Source: Nitrospina sp.
GTDB lineage: Bacteria; Nitrospinota; Nitrospinia; Nitrospinales; VA-1
Reading direction: 5' to 3'
Length of the DNA: 11,489 nt
NCBI GenBank assembly: GCA_018647025.1
Contig: JABGTQ010000224.1
Coordinates: 1 to 11,489 of the forward strand
Positions 1 to 6,969 of the stretch are shown one piece after another. The notes beneath the pieces are model-generated. The model did no database searches. It had not been told where the DNA came from and worked only from the letters and a program-made list of their open reading frames with translations. Made by a program: the position numbers and the translations under genes. Within the stretch, counting starts at the first letter, position 1. Each line of letters opens with the position of its first letter.

Positions 1-64
1 AATCTTCTATGAAATATTCGTGCCAGGCTCGTTTGTTCTGGCAAATAATTTTGATATCACTCAT
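1..64 (-). CDS. smpB: SmpB, SsrA-binding protein (N-terminal fragment, cut by window edge)
   Basis: SmpB binds tmRNA (SsrA) and delivers it to stalled ribosomes for trans-translation. Reading leftward from the ATG at 64-62, the 21 visible codons give MSDIKIICQNKRAWHEYFIED. The pattern I-x-x-QNKRA-x-H-E/D-YFIE/D is the hallmark N-terminus of SmpB; the E. coli protein has LNKRARHEYFIEE at the same place. The rest of the gene (normally about 150-160 residues) lies beyond the left edge. No in-frame start exists further upstream, because a TAA follows five codons back. No clear Shine-Dalgarno sequence precedes the ATG. The gene starts 46 nt after the mtaB stop on the same strand, so the two are probably co-transcribed. 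Identification rests on a short but distinctive stretch. Confidence 0.85.
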   Translation of the reverse strand, partial: MSDIKIICQNKRAWHEYFIED

Positions 65-89
65 ACATTTATGCCATTAAAAACGGTGT

Positions 90-121
90 ATTATAAAAAT
101 AAAACGAGAATTATGATTCAA
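90..121 (-). promoter_or_regulatory. Possible internal promoter for smpB
   Basis: On the minus strand a perfect -10 box TATAAT (complement of 90-95) sits about 25 nt upstream of the smpB ATG. The best -35 match is TTGAAT (116-121), but its spacer is 20 nt, longer than the preferred 17. It overlaps the end of mtaB. It could give smpB its own transcript in addition to read-through from mtaB. In AT-rich DNA such matches arise by chance, so this is weak. Confidence 0.25.
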
Positions 122-1433
122 GGCATCCAATAAGTTCATTATTTTTAACTTCTGTGATTAAGACAGGTATTAGTTGGTTTTGCAGGGCACCTCTGGCATC
201 GATGCGAACGGGAATATAGTGTTCCGAATGGCCTTTTAATAGACCATCAGCTTGTTTGCGGTCTTCAATAAGTACGGTAACTTTTTTGCCAATAAAGCTT
301 TTATAAAATAGGTTAGCTTTCTTTTTTACCAAATTACTAAGGGTGAGGTTACGTTCTTTTTTGATGGTATTTTTTATATTACTTTTAAAATTGTATGCTT
401 CAGTTCCTGCTCGAGGGGAATAGGAAAAAATATGGAGGTATGAAAAAGGGAGTCCCTCTATCAGCTTACGAGTACGCTCAAAAGAAACTTCGCTTTCTCC
501 CGGAAACCCAACGATTACATCTGCTCCTAGCCCAAGAGGTGTAATACTTTGAGAGGCACGATGGACGATGTTCTCATATTGGTTAGTATTATAGTTGCGG
601 TTCATTTTTGAAAGGATTTCTGTGTCTCCACTTTGCAGAGGAATATGTAGATGTGGACAGATTTTTTCATGTTGAGCAACAAGCTCAATGAGATGGTCAT
701 CAATCTCCATGGGATTGATTGAGCTTAATCTTACCCGGAAGTTGCCATTGAGATTAGCTATATCTTCAACTAAAGATGAAAAAGTTTTTTTTGCATGAAA
801 ATCCATTCCCCAAGTACCAAGGTTGATTCCAGTGAGTGTTATTTCTTTATAACCCCCATTAATAGAGTGCCGAACATTATCAAGTATATTTTCTCTTGTA
901 TCGCTGACGGATGATCCGCGTGCTCTAACAACGGTACAGAAAGAACAACTTTCATCACACCCAGTTTGTACTTTGATGAAAGCCTTTGACCTTCCTTGAA
1001 ACTGGGTGACAGGAAGAGTTTGAAATTCTCGATCGGCATGAATATCGGACATGTGAATTTCAGCAAGACCGGATTCTTTTTTTAGCGAGTTTTTTTTTAG
1101 CTTTGTTTTGAGAACATCAGCAATTTTTAGTTTGTCTGCGTTGCCAAGGATAATATCAAGCCCTTCTATCTTTGCAGAATCTTCAGGGTTAAGCTGAGCA
1201 TAACAACCGGTAAATACAACAGTAGCATTCTCATTAATCGCTAAAGATTTTTTTACAGCTAGGCGAGAGCTATAATCGCTTCGTGCTGTTACAGTACATG
1301 TGTTGATGACATAGATGTCTGCAGTTTCGGATGACTTAACTATTGAATACCCTTCTTTTTCAAGAAGAGATTGCATCTCAGCTGTGTCGTGTTGATTGGT
1401 GCGGCAACCTAATGTAGTGAAAGCAACTTTCAT
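111..1433 (-). CDS. mtaB: MtaB, tRNA t6A37 methylthiotransferase (radical SAM)
   Basis: MtaB converts N6-threonylcarbamoyladenosine (t6A) at position 37 of ANN-decoding tRNAs to ms2t6A, using two 4Fe-4S clusters and S-adenosylmethionine. The 440-residue protein has the full MiaB/MtaB/RimO layout. The N-terminal UPF0004 domain has three cluster cysteines: C10 in TLGCRTNQ, C46 in NTCTVT and C77 in TGCYAQ. The radical SAM core has CxxxCxxC at C159, C163 and C166, followed by TGINLGTWG (about 201-209), HIPLQSGD and DVIVGFPGE. A C-terminal TRAM-like RNA-binding domain includes the segment KKVTVLIEDR. The NTCTVT signature and the segment TLGCRTNQ favour MtaB (YqeV type) over MiaB or RimO. The ATG at 1433-1431 gives the canonical MKVAFTTLGC start, though no good Shine-Dalgarno sequence precedes it. 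It is divergent from the glmU-like gene and upstream of smpB. Confidence 0.93.
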   Translation of the reverse strand: MKVAFTTLGCRTNQHDTAEMQSLLEKEGYSIVKSSETADIYVINTCTVTARSDYSSRLAVKKSLAINENATVVFTGCYAQLNPEDSAKIEGLDIILGNADKLKIADVLKTKLKKNSLKKESGLAEIHMSDIHADREFQTLPVTQFQGRSKAFIKVQTGCDESCSFCTVVRARGSSVSDTRENILDNVRHSINGGYKEITLTGINLGTWGMDFHAKKTFSSLVEDIANLNGNFRVRLSSINPMEIDDHLIELVAQHEKICPHLHIPLQSGDTEILSKMNRNYNTNQYENIVHRASQSITPLGLGADVIVGFPGESEVSFERTRKLIEGLPFSYLHIFSYSPRAGTEAYNFKSNIKNTIKKERNLTLSNLVKKKANLFYKSFIGKKVTVLIEDRKQADGLLKGHSEHYIPVRIDARGALQNQLIPVLITEVKNNELIGCLES

Positions 1434-1495
1434 TTATTTAAAGTCGAAGTAAGGAAAAAAATAAGAACATCAGGCTTATATTGGTTCGAGTATCC

Positions 1496-1524
1496 ATATT
1501 AATCTAGCAAATTTTATGAATCAA
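1496..1524 (-). promoter_or_regulatory. Candidate sigma70-type promoter for mtaB(-smpB)
   Basis: Read on the minus strand there is a TTGATT -35 box (complement of 1519-1524), a 17-nt spacer, and a TAATAT -10 box (complement of 1496-1501). The predicted transcript would start near 1489, leaving a 5' leader of about 55 nt before mtaB. Both boxes match four or five of six consensus positions and the spacing is ideal. The call rests on consensus matching alone. Confidence 0.45.
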
Positions 1525-1532
1525 CCTATAAT
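1505..1532 (+). promoter_or_regulatory. Candidate promoter for the glmU-like/glmS operon
   Basis: A perfect TATAAT lies at 1527-1532, about 60 nt upstream of the leader ORF and about 100 nt upstream of the first enzyme gene. The -35 region is poor (TAGCAA at 1505-1510, 16-nt spacer). It overlaps the -35 region of the opposing mtaB promoter candidate, so the two transcription units may compete for RNA polymerase. No terminator or separate promoter is evident between this site and the end of glmS. Confidence 0.3.
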
Positions 1533-1591
1533 CCAATAGCTTAATTTTAAATTTATATAGTTAACTTGTTTTGGAAGTAAGGAGACTATTG

Positions 1592-1639
1592 GTGTCTCAA
1601 AAATACTTGATAGCAGAACAATTTCTTTCTTCATTATGA
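1592..1639 (+). CDS. Putative 15-codon leader peptide coupled to the glmU-like gene
   Basis: A strong Shine-Dalgarno sequence AAGGAG (1579-1584) lies 7 nt before a GTG at 1592. This opens a 15-codon frame reading VSQKYLIAEQFLSSL and ending in TGA at 1637-1639. The stop overlaps the tandem ATG codons (1636-1638 and 1639-1641) that begin the next gene in another frame. The downstream gene has no Shine-Dalgarno sequence of its own at a suitable distance, and no GTG, TTG or ATG start in its own frame back to the AAGGAG. The simplest reading is that ribosomes load at the leader and re-initiate at ATGATG (translational coupling). Alternatives are a frameshift hiding a longer N-terminus, or chance. 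The peptide resembles nothing I recognise. Confidence 0.4.
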   Translation: MSQKYLIAEQFLSSL

Positions 1640-2376
1640 TGAATAAAAAAGGCCTTGCAGTTATAGTGCTTGCAGCAGGAAAAGGCAAACGGATGAAGTC
1701 TCCAATAGCTAAGGTTCTTCAACCACTAAAAAGTCGACCTTTATTATATTACGTGTTGGAGTCATTAGTTCCTCTCAATCCTGATCTTTCTGTATTAGTT
1801 GTAGGTGTTCAATCCAAAGTTGTTAGGGAATCGTTTTCGGACCGTGGACTTATATTTGTTGAGCAGAAAGAACAGCTTGGAACGGGTCATGCTGCTCAGC
1901 AAGCACAAGTAGCTTTACTGGATTTTTCAGGAGATGTTTTAGTGGTTTGTGGCGATATGCCGTTAATTAAATCGCAAACCTTAATAGATCTTGTTAGTAA
2001 TCATCGTGAAAAAAAATCTGCTTGTACGGTTTTAACCCTAAAATCATCAGAGAAAAAAGACTTTGGTCTAGTCATACGAGATGAACAAGGAGCGGTATCT
2101 AAAATTGTCGAGTGCAAAGATGCTACAGAAGACGAAAAAAGGGTTGACGAATTCAACTCGGGAGTTTACTGTTTTGATAAACAATTGTTTTCTAAGGGAT
2201 TATCTAATATCGGGAATAACAATATTCAAAAAGAATATTATTTAACAGATACTATAGCTTACCTAGTTAGCATTGGTTTTATAATTGAAACCAAACAAAT
2301 AACAGATAGCGCCCAGCTTCTGGGGATCAACACACAGGAAGATTTGTATTTAGCAGAAAAAATAATGATGGGTTAA
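1636..2376 (+). CDS. glmU: Stand-alone GlmU-type UDP-GlcNAc pyrophosphorylase (uridyltransferase domain only)
   Basis: The protein should transfer UMP from UTP to GlcNAc-1-phosphate, giving UDP-GlcNAc. Its 246 residues match the N-terminal half of bacterial GlmU nearly motif for motif. These include LAAGKGKRM (R19 in the catalytic Arg position), K26 in the conserved Lys position, EQLGTGHA (79-86), CGDMPLI (D107, metal ligand), IVECKDAT (E159), EFNSGVYCFD (N174), KEYYLTD and GINTQEDL (N232). It stops just after the nucleotidyltransferase fold. The left-handed beta-helix acetyltransferase half of ordinary GlmU (about 450 residues in total) is absent and is not found as a remnant downstream. Two adjacent ATG codons (1636, 1639) could start it. 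Translation is probably coupled to the leader ORF. The next gene, 58 nt on, encodes a second GlmU-like protein, and glmS follows, which supports the pathway assignment. Substrate specificity is inferred. Confidence 0.88.
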   Translation: MMNKKGLAVIVLAAGKGKRMKSPIAKVLQPLKSRPLLYYVLESLVPLNPDLSVLVVGVQSKVVRESFSDRGLIFVEQKEQLGTGHAAQQAQVALLDFSGDVLVVCGDMPLIKSQTLIDLVSNHREKKSACTVLTLKSSEKKDFGLVIRDEQGAVSKIVECKDATEDEKRVDEFNSGVYCFDKQLFSKGLSNIGNNNIQKEYYLTDTIAYLVSIGFIIETKQITDSAQLLGINTQEDLYLAEKIMMG

Positions 2377-2434
2377 ATTAGGCCCTTCTAAAAACCACAC
2401 CTTATTGCGTAACTTCATCAAGGACGTAGTCTAA

Positions 2435-3643
2435 ATGAAAGCTATCATCCTCGCTGCCGGTAAAGGCTCTAATCTCAATCCTTTTTCAAATACACGACCT
2501 ATTCCAATGATTTCAGTTGCCGGAAGAACATTGTTGGGTAATAGTTTACGCCAGCTTAAAAATGCGGGAATCAATGATGTCTATATAGTAGTGGGACACC
2601 ATAAGGAAAGGATTCAAGATTTTATTGCCGGGAAAACAGAAGATGGGATGAATATCCACTGCTTGGAACAGAAAAAAAATGGTGGTATTGGTGACGCAGT
2701 TCTTCAAGTGAAAGAAAAAATTTCTCCAGGAGAATACTTCCTTCTAATTTATGGAGATACCCTGACCGACGAAAATATTTATAGCAAAGCCCAGCAGTCA
2801 TTTCATTCTTTTAAGTGTCCCGTAGCTTCGATTTGTTTGCCGCCTTCGAATGAGAGTTTTGGAAATGTTTTTTTGAATGCCCAAATGAAGATCAATAAAA
2901 TTGTGGAAAAACCAAAAGGTAGTAACTTTGGTAACTATGTACTAGCGGGCGTTTTTGTTTTACCCGAATCCTTCTTTAGTTTGTTAAAAAAAAATAAGCA
3001 CTCGATGGAGAAGTCTTTACAGACGATGGCAAAAAAAGGGGACTTAATGGCCTCTATGTGGGAAAACGAGTGGCTCGATATTGTTTATCCTTGGGAGATT
3101 CTACAGGCAAATAAAATTATTCTTGATTCATGGAGCGAGTCTTCTATCGCAAAATCAGCTGTTATGGAATCCAATGTTACAATGCAGGGTGTAGTTAAAA
3201 TTGGTGAGAATGCAGTCATTAAAGCTGGTGCTGTGTTGGAAGGTCCATGTTCGATCGGTAGAGGCAGTTATATTGGGAATAACTCTCTTATTCGAAGTTA
3301 TACCTCTATTGGAAGCAACTGTTCTGTTGGTTATGGTGTTGAACTCAAAAACTGCGTTGTACTTGATAAATCAGGAATCGGAAGGTTGTCTTTTGTGGGG
3401 GATAGTGTGATAGGAGAAAATGTTGATATAGGAGCGGGTTGTATGACAGTAAATAGAAATACAAACTGGGAAAAAATACAGGTGAAAAATAAAAAAACTG
3501 TGTTCTCTACAAAAATGAAAAAATTAGGGGCCTTTGTCGGTGATGATGTTGTTATAGGCGCCGGGAATACTATTCAACCAGGAACGGTAGTTTTGCCCGG
3601 GAAAAAAATTCCGGCCTGCTATTCTGTTACCAATAAAACGTAA
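2435..3643 (+). CDS. Two-domain GlmU-like protein: nucleotidyltransferase fold plus left-handed beta-helix, catalytic residues substituted
   Basis: This 402-residue protein has the architecture of archaeal-type bifunctional sugar-1-phosphate nucleotidylyltransferase/acetyltransferases. An N-terminal RmlA-like domain (about 1-230) is followed by hexapeptide repeats (about 235-395; for example VVKIGENAVIKAGAVLEG). Retained features are LAAGKG (6-11), GD at 107-108, VEKPKG (157-162) and WLDIVYPWEIL (213-223). The signature GTRxxP...PKP is changed, however: N13 replaces the catalytic Arg and I23 replaces the phosphate-binding Lys. In the helix, GRLSFVGD (316-323) aligns with GHLTYLGD of E. coli GlmU, so R317 replaces the acetyltransferase catalytic His. 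N340 is kept. AAGGA at 2420-2424 is a fair ribosome site. The gene lies 13 nt before glmS. It may be a regulatory, structural or repurposed paralogue, or act on another sugar. Fold assignment is firm, activity uncertain. Confidence 0.85.
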   Translation: MKAIILAAGKGSNLNPFSNTRPIPMISVAGRTLLGNSLRQLKNAGINDVYIVVGHHKERIQDFIAGKTEDGMNIHCLEQKKNGGIGDAVLQVKEKISPGEYFLLIYGDTLTDENIYSKAQQSFHSFKCPVASICLPPSNESFGNVFLNAQMKINKIVEKPKGSNFGNYVLAGVFVLPESFFSLLKKNKHSMEKSLQTMAKKGDLMASMWENEWLDIVYPWEILQANKIILDSWSESSIAKSAVMESNVTMQGVVKIGENAVIKAGAVLEGPCSIGRGSYIGNNSLIRSYTSIGSNCSVGYGVELKNCVVLDKSGIGRLSFVGDSVIGENVDIGAGCMTVNRNTNWEKIQVKNKKTVFSTKMKKLGAFVGDDVVIGAGNTIQPGTVVLPGKKIPACYSVTNKT

Positions 3644-3656
3644 TTAAAGGTTATCT

Positions 3657-5477
3657 ATGTGTGGCATCAATGGTGTTGTTGGACTGAATAATATTTCCGA
3701 AGTTTTATTTCAGGGGATTCGAAATTTGGAGTATCGAGGCTATGACTCCTGCGGCATTGCCTTGATGAATAAAAATAATCTTGTGGTACGAAAAAATACT
3801 GGAGGAGTTGAAGAGTTTTTTCGCAAAGGGGATATTCTATCCGCGAAAGGAAAAACGGGGATTGCTCATACTCGTTGGGCTACACATGGTAAGGTAACCT
3901 ATGATAACACCCATCCTTTTACCTCTTGCGATGGAGCATTTGCTTTAGTGCACAATGGTATTATTTCAAATTACCGATTTCTTAGGGACGGATTAATAGG
4001 CGAAGGACATACATTTCGTTCTGAAACAGATACAGAAGTGATTCCCCATTTAATAGAAAAATATTATAAAAAATATAGTAGTGTTGAAAAAGCTTTAGTT
4101 AAGACCTTGAATACTCTAGAAGGGACCTTTGCTATAGCGTTGATTTCTATTTACCATCCAGATCAGATTTTTTGCGCTAGAAGGGAATCGCCGCTGATGC
4201 TTGGGATTGGAGACGAATTAAAATTTGTGGGGTCAGATTTTAATGCATTCATCGATTTTACGAAAAACGCTGTCATTATAGAAGATAATGAATATGCCAT
4301 TTTAACAAGGGATTCTTATGTGGTGAAAAGTTTTTTAACTCAGGAGGAAATCGCTAAATCTATCACGAAAATAGAGTGGGATAGTGAAACAGCAAAAAAA
4401 GGTGGCTACCCACACTACATGCTCAAAGAAATTTATGAACAACCTCAAACTATTAATACTGTTTTAGAGTTGGATTCTAGTTTAATGGATGAAGTTGTGG
4501 ATATGATTGATACAAGTGATAGGGCATACTTTGTAGGAGTGGGGACTACATTTTATGTGGCAAAATTTTCAGAGTATCTATTTTCTTCCTTAACGGATCG
4601 GTTTATTCCAGCTCTGAGTTCTGATGAATTTGTTTCTTTGGCTAAAGTGGACCGTAAAACTCTTGTACTAACTCTATCACAGTCAGGAGAAACCTTTGAT
4701 ACTATCAGTGCTTTAAAATTTGCGAAGTCTAAGAGTGCTAAGACTGCGGCGATTGTTAATGTTATGGGATCTTCTATTTCTCGATTGGTTGATAAAGTTA
4801 TTCTTCAAGGTTCTGGTCCTGAAATTTGTGTCATTAGTACGAAGGCAGCATTTGCGCAGATAATTACCTTGACGATTTTAGCTTTAAAATTGAGCCTTAA
4901 AACTAAAAAAATAAAACAAAGAGAATACGATGCGTCTATAAATTCTATCCGTGAATTACCCGAAGTCATACAGAATATATTAAATGAGCGATCAGGATTC
5001 ATCCATCGGATAGCAAACAATTATTCTAAGGTAAAAAACTGGCTTTATCTTGGTAAAGGTATTTATTATCCAGTTGCGCTCGAGTCGGCTCTTAAAATGA
5101 AAGAGGTGGCATATGTGCATGCTGAAGGAATGCCCGGAGGATTTTTAAAACATGGGACTCTAGCTATGATTGATCAAGACGTAAATTCAATTGTTTTTAT
5201 TCCTCCACGTTCAGATAAAAAACTATATGAGTCAACAATGCATAGTGTTGAAGAAATTCGTGCCAGATCTGGGTTTGTTCTTGGTGTTCACTTTGACGAA
5301 GGTAGCAAGAATAAGAATTTATTCAGTGAAGAAATCATTCTTCCTAATGTAAAACCGATTGTTGCTCCATTTTTACAGCTTGTTATTGGCCAATTATTGG
5401 CTTACTTTACTGCGATATCACTCAAACGTAATATAGATAAACCAAGGTCGTTGGCTAAGTCTGTGACCGTTGGGTAA
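3657..5477 (+). CDS. glmS: GlmS, glutamine:fructose-6-phosphate aminotransferase (isomerizing)
   Basis: GlmS makes glucosamine-6-phosphate from fructose-6-phosphate and glutamine, the first committed step to UDP-GlcNAc. The 606-residue length is normal. The N-terminal glutaminase domain starts with the nucleophile C2 (MCGINGVVG) and has LEYRGYDS, HTRWATHG (71-78), HNGIISNY (99-106) and ETDTEVI. Two SIS sugar-isomerase domains follow, with GVGTTFY (294-300), SQSGET (341-346), and the C-terminal catalytic set E483 (MKEVAYVHAE), H499 (LKHG) and K601 (LAKSVTV). A ribosome site AAAGG (3646-3650) lies 6 nt before the ATG, and the initiator Met must be removed to expose C2. It is 13 nt downstream of the GlmU-like gene, in one operon. 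GVGTT instead of the common CGTS, and GMPGGFLKHGT instead of AYPAGELKHGP, mark a divergent subgroup, but the active site looks complete. Confidence 0.95.
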   Translation: MCGINGVVGLNNISEVLFQGIRNLEYRGYDSCGIALMNKNNLVVRKNTGGVEEFFRKGDILSAKGKTGIAHTRWATHGKVTYDNTHPFTSCDGAFALVHNGIISNYRFLRDGLIGEGHTFRSETDTEVIPHLIEKYYKKYSSVEKALVKTLNTLEGTFAIALISIYHPDQIFCARRESPLMLGIGDELKFVGSDFNAFIDFTKNAVIIEDNEYAILTRDSYVVKSFLTQEEIAKSITKIEWDSETAKKGGYPHYMLKEIYEQPQTINTVLELDSSLMDEVVDMIDTSDRAYFVGVGTTFYVAKFSEYLFSSLTDRFIPALSSDEFVSLAKVDRKTLVLTLSQSGETFDTISALKFAKSKSAKTAAIVNVMGSSISRLVDKVILQGSGPEICVISTKAAFAQIITLTILALKLSLKTKKIKQREYDASINSIRELPEVIQNILNERSGFIHRIANNYSKVKNWLYLGKGIYYPVALESALKMKEVAYVHAEGMPGGFLKHGTLAMIDQDVNSIVFIPPRSDKKLYESTMHSVEEIRARSGFVLGVHFDEGSKNKNLFSEEIILPNVKPIVAPFLQLVIGQLLAYFTAISLKRNIDKPRSLAKSVTVG

Positions 5478-5603
5478 TTCCTTCCAGAGAAGCACTTAAT
5501 CTATTTCTTTTATTATTTGCGGTATTATTAAATTGTTGCCAGGTCTTTGATTGATCTGATAGAGTTACGCATCTTAATTTTTTACTCTCATCATTTATAT
5601 TTT

Positions 5604-6965
5604 ATGAAAACTGCAACTAAAACAGCTTTAACAATAGCTGGATTTGATCCGAGTGGAGGTGCTGGACTCCAAGCTGATTTAAAAACATTCTCGGCATTTG
5701 GAGTTAGTGGAAAAACGGTTGTGACTTCGATTACTATACAAAATACTATGGGCGTTGAGGGTGTTCATGACATCTTACCCGAAGTGGTTGAACAGCAATT
5801 AAATGCAATATTAATAGATGGGAAACTCGATGCTATTAAAATAGGAATGTTGGGAAACGAATTAATAGTCCAATTAGTGGTTCGTTTGTTACGCCGTTAT
5901 CGGATTAAAAAAATTGTTGTGGATCCTGTAATATATTCCTCTTCAGGAAAATCATTGTTGTCGGCATCTGGCGTTCAAATTCTAAAGAAAGAACTTTTGC
6001 CCGTTACTTTTTTGTTAACTCCTAATTTAAAAGAAGCTGAAATCCTTTCAGGAATCAAAATAAAGAAAGCCTCTGACAGAATTCGAGCAGCTCGAGTTCT
6101 GATAAAAATGGGTGCTAAAAATATCCTTATTAAAGGGGGACATTTAAAAGGTAAACCCCAGGATTTTTTATTTGATGGTAGCCGATCCCTTTGTTTTGAT
6201 GCGGATCGTATTCCTGGAGGTGAGGTTCATGGGACAGGTTGTACTTTTGCATCAGCGATCACAGCATGTTTGGCAAAGGGTATGGATATTGATTCGTCAG
6301 TTAAAGAAGCGAAGGAGTTTATCGGGATTTCGATTATAGGATCTATTAACTCTGGGAAAGGTTTAGCGCAAGTAGAACCTATGACAAGTCTATATAAGAA
6401 CGCAGAGCGTTATAGTATGTCTCAACGTGTCTTACGAGCTGTCGACATATTAAAGGACTGTTGTATTGGTGGGTTAATTCCAGAGGTTCAATCCAATATT
6501 GGTTTTGGACTAGAGAATGCTCTTACGATAGGCGATGTAATTGGATTTCCCGCTCGTATTGTTAAGTGTGGTGAAAGCATCATTATCCCTTCTCCTCCAT
6601 GCTTTGGAGGGTCTCGTCACGTTGCTGATATTGTCTTGACTGTTATGCAATTTGACTCATCCAAACGAGCCGTAATGAATATAAAATATAATGCTGATTT
6701 AATTAAGGTTTGTAGGAGTTTGAAGTTTAGCCTGGCCTCGTTTGATCGTGCTAAGGAGCCAAAAAAAATCAGATCATTGGAAGGGTCATCATTGGAATGG
6801 GGCACTGCTTTTTCTATCCGAAAGTGCGGATTTGTTCCGGATATTATTTATGATAAAGGTGGAATGCAGAAAGAGGAAATGATACGAGTTATTGCAGATG
6901 ATATAGAAAGCCTTGTGGAAAAAATATTAAAAATCCATCGACGTTACTTAAAAGCCTTAACTTGA
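5604..6965 (+). CDS. thiDN: ThiD-ThiN fusion: HMP(-P) kinase and thiamine-phosphate synthase
   Basis: This bifunctional thiamine enzyme has 453 residues from the ATG at 5604. The ThiD ribokinase-fold domain (about 8-260) phosphorylates hydroxymethylpyrimidine and its phosphate. It shows TIAGFDPSGGAGLQADLKTF (10-29), VVDPVIYSSSG, TPNLKEAE, KGGH and HGTGCTFAS with the anion-hole/catalytic C213. The C-terminal ThiN domain (about 270-445) joins HMP-PP with thiazole phosphate, replacing ThiE. It shows IPEVQSNIG (292-300), ARIVKCG with R318, GGSRHVADIVLT with H339, NIKYNADL, SFDRAKEP and DIIYDKGG. R318 and H339 are spaced like the Arg and His reported as essential in archaeal ThiDN. An upstream in-frame TTG at 5547 would add 19 odd hydrophobic residues, so I reject it. 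No Shine-Dalgarno sequence precedes 5604. There is no recognisable TPP riboswitch in the 126 nt upstream. Confidence 0.92.
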   Translation: MKTATKTALTIAGFDPSGGAGLQADLKTFSAFGVSGKTVVTSITIQNTMGVEGVHDILPEVVEQQLNAILIDGKLDAIKIGMLGNELIVQLVVRLLRRYRIKKIVVDPVIYSSSGKSLLSASGVQILKKELLPVTFLLTPNLKEAEILSGIKIKKASDRIRAARVLIKMGAKNILIKGGHLKGKPQDFLFDGSRSLCFDADRIPGGEVHGTGCTFASAITACLAKGMDIDSSVKEAKEFIGISIIGSINSGKGLAQVEPMTSLYKNAERYSMSQRVLRAVDILKDCCIGGLIPEVQSNIGFGLENALTIGDVIGFPARIVKCGESIIIPSPPCFGGSRHVADIVLTVMQFDSSKRAVMNIKYNADLIKVCRSLKFSLASFDRAKEPKKIRSLEGSSLEWGTAFSIRKCGFVPDIIYDKGGMQKEEMIRVIADDIESLVEKILKIHRRYLKALT

Positions 6966-6969
6966 AAAA

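Noticed and set aside
1434..1591. Possible tRNA or structured RNA in the mtaB/glmU divergent spacer
   Set aside because: The sequence TTGGTTCGAGTATCC near 1480 faintly resembles a tRNA T-loop, but there is no matching acceptor stem, anticodon arm or suitable length.
5547..5603. TTG-initiated 19-residue N-terminal extension of ThiDN
   Set aside because: It adds hydrophobic residues not found in ThiD proteins, and the ATG at 5604 gives the family-typical start.
5478..5603. Possible TPP riboswitch upstream of thiDN
   Set aside because: I could not find the conserved THI-box core or the paired stems, and the spacer is short and AT-rich.
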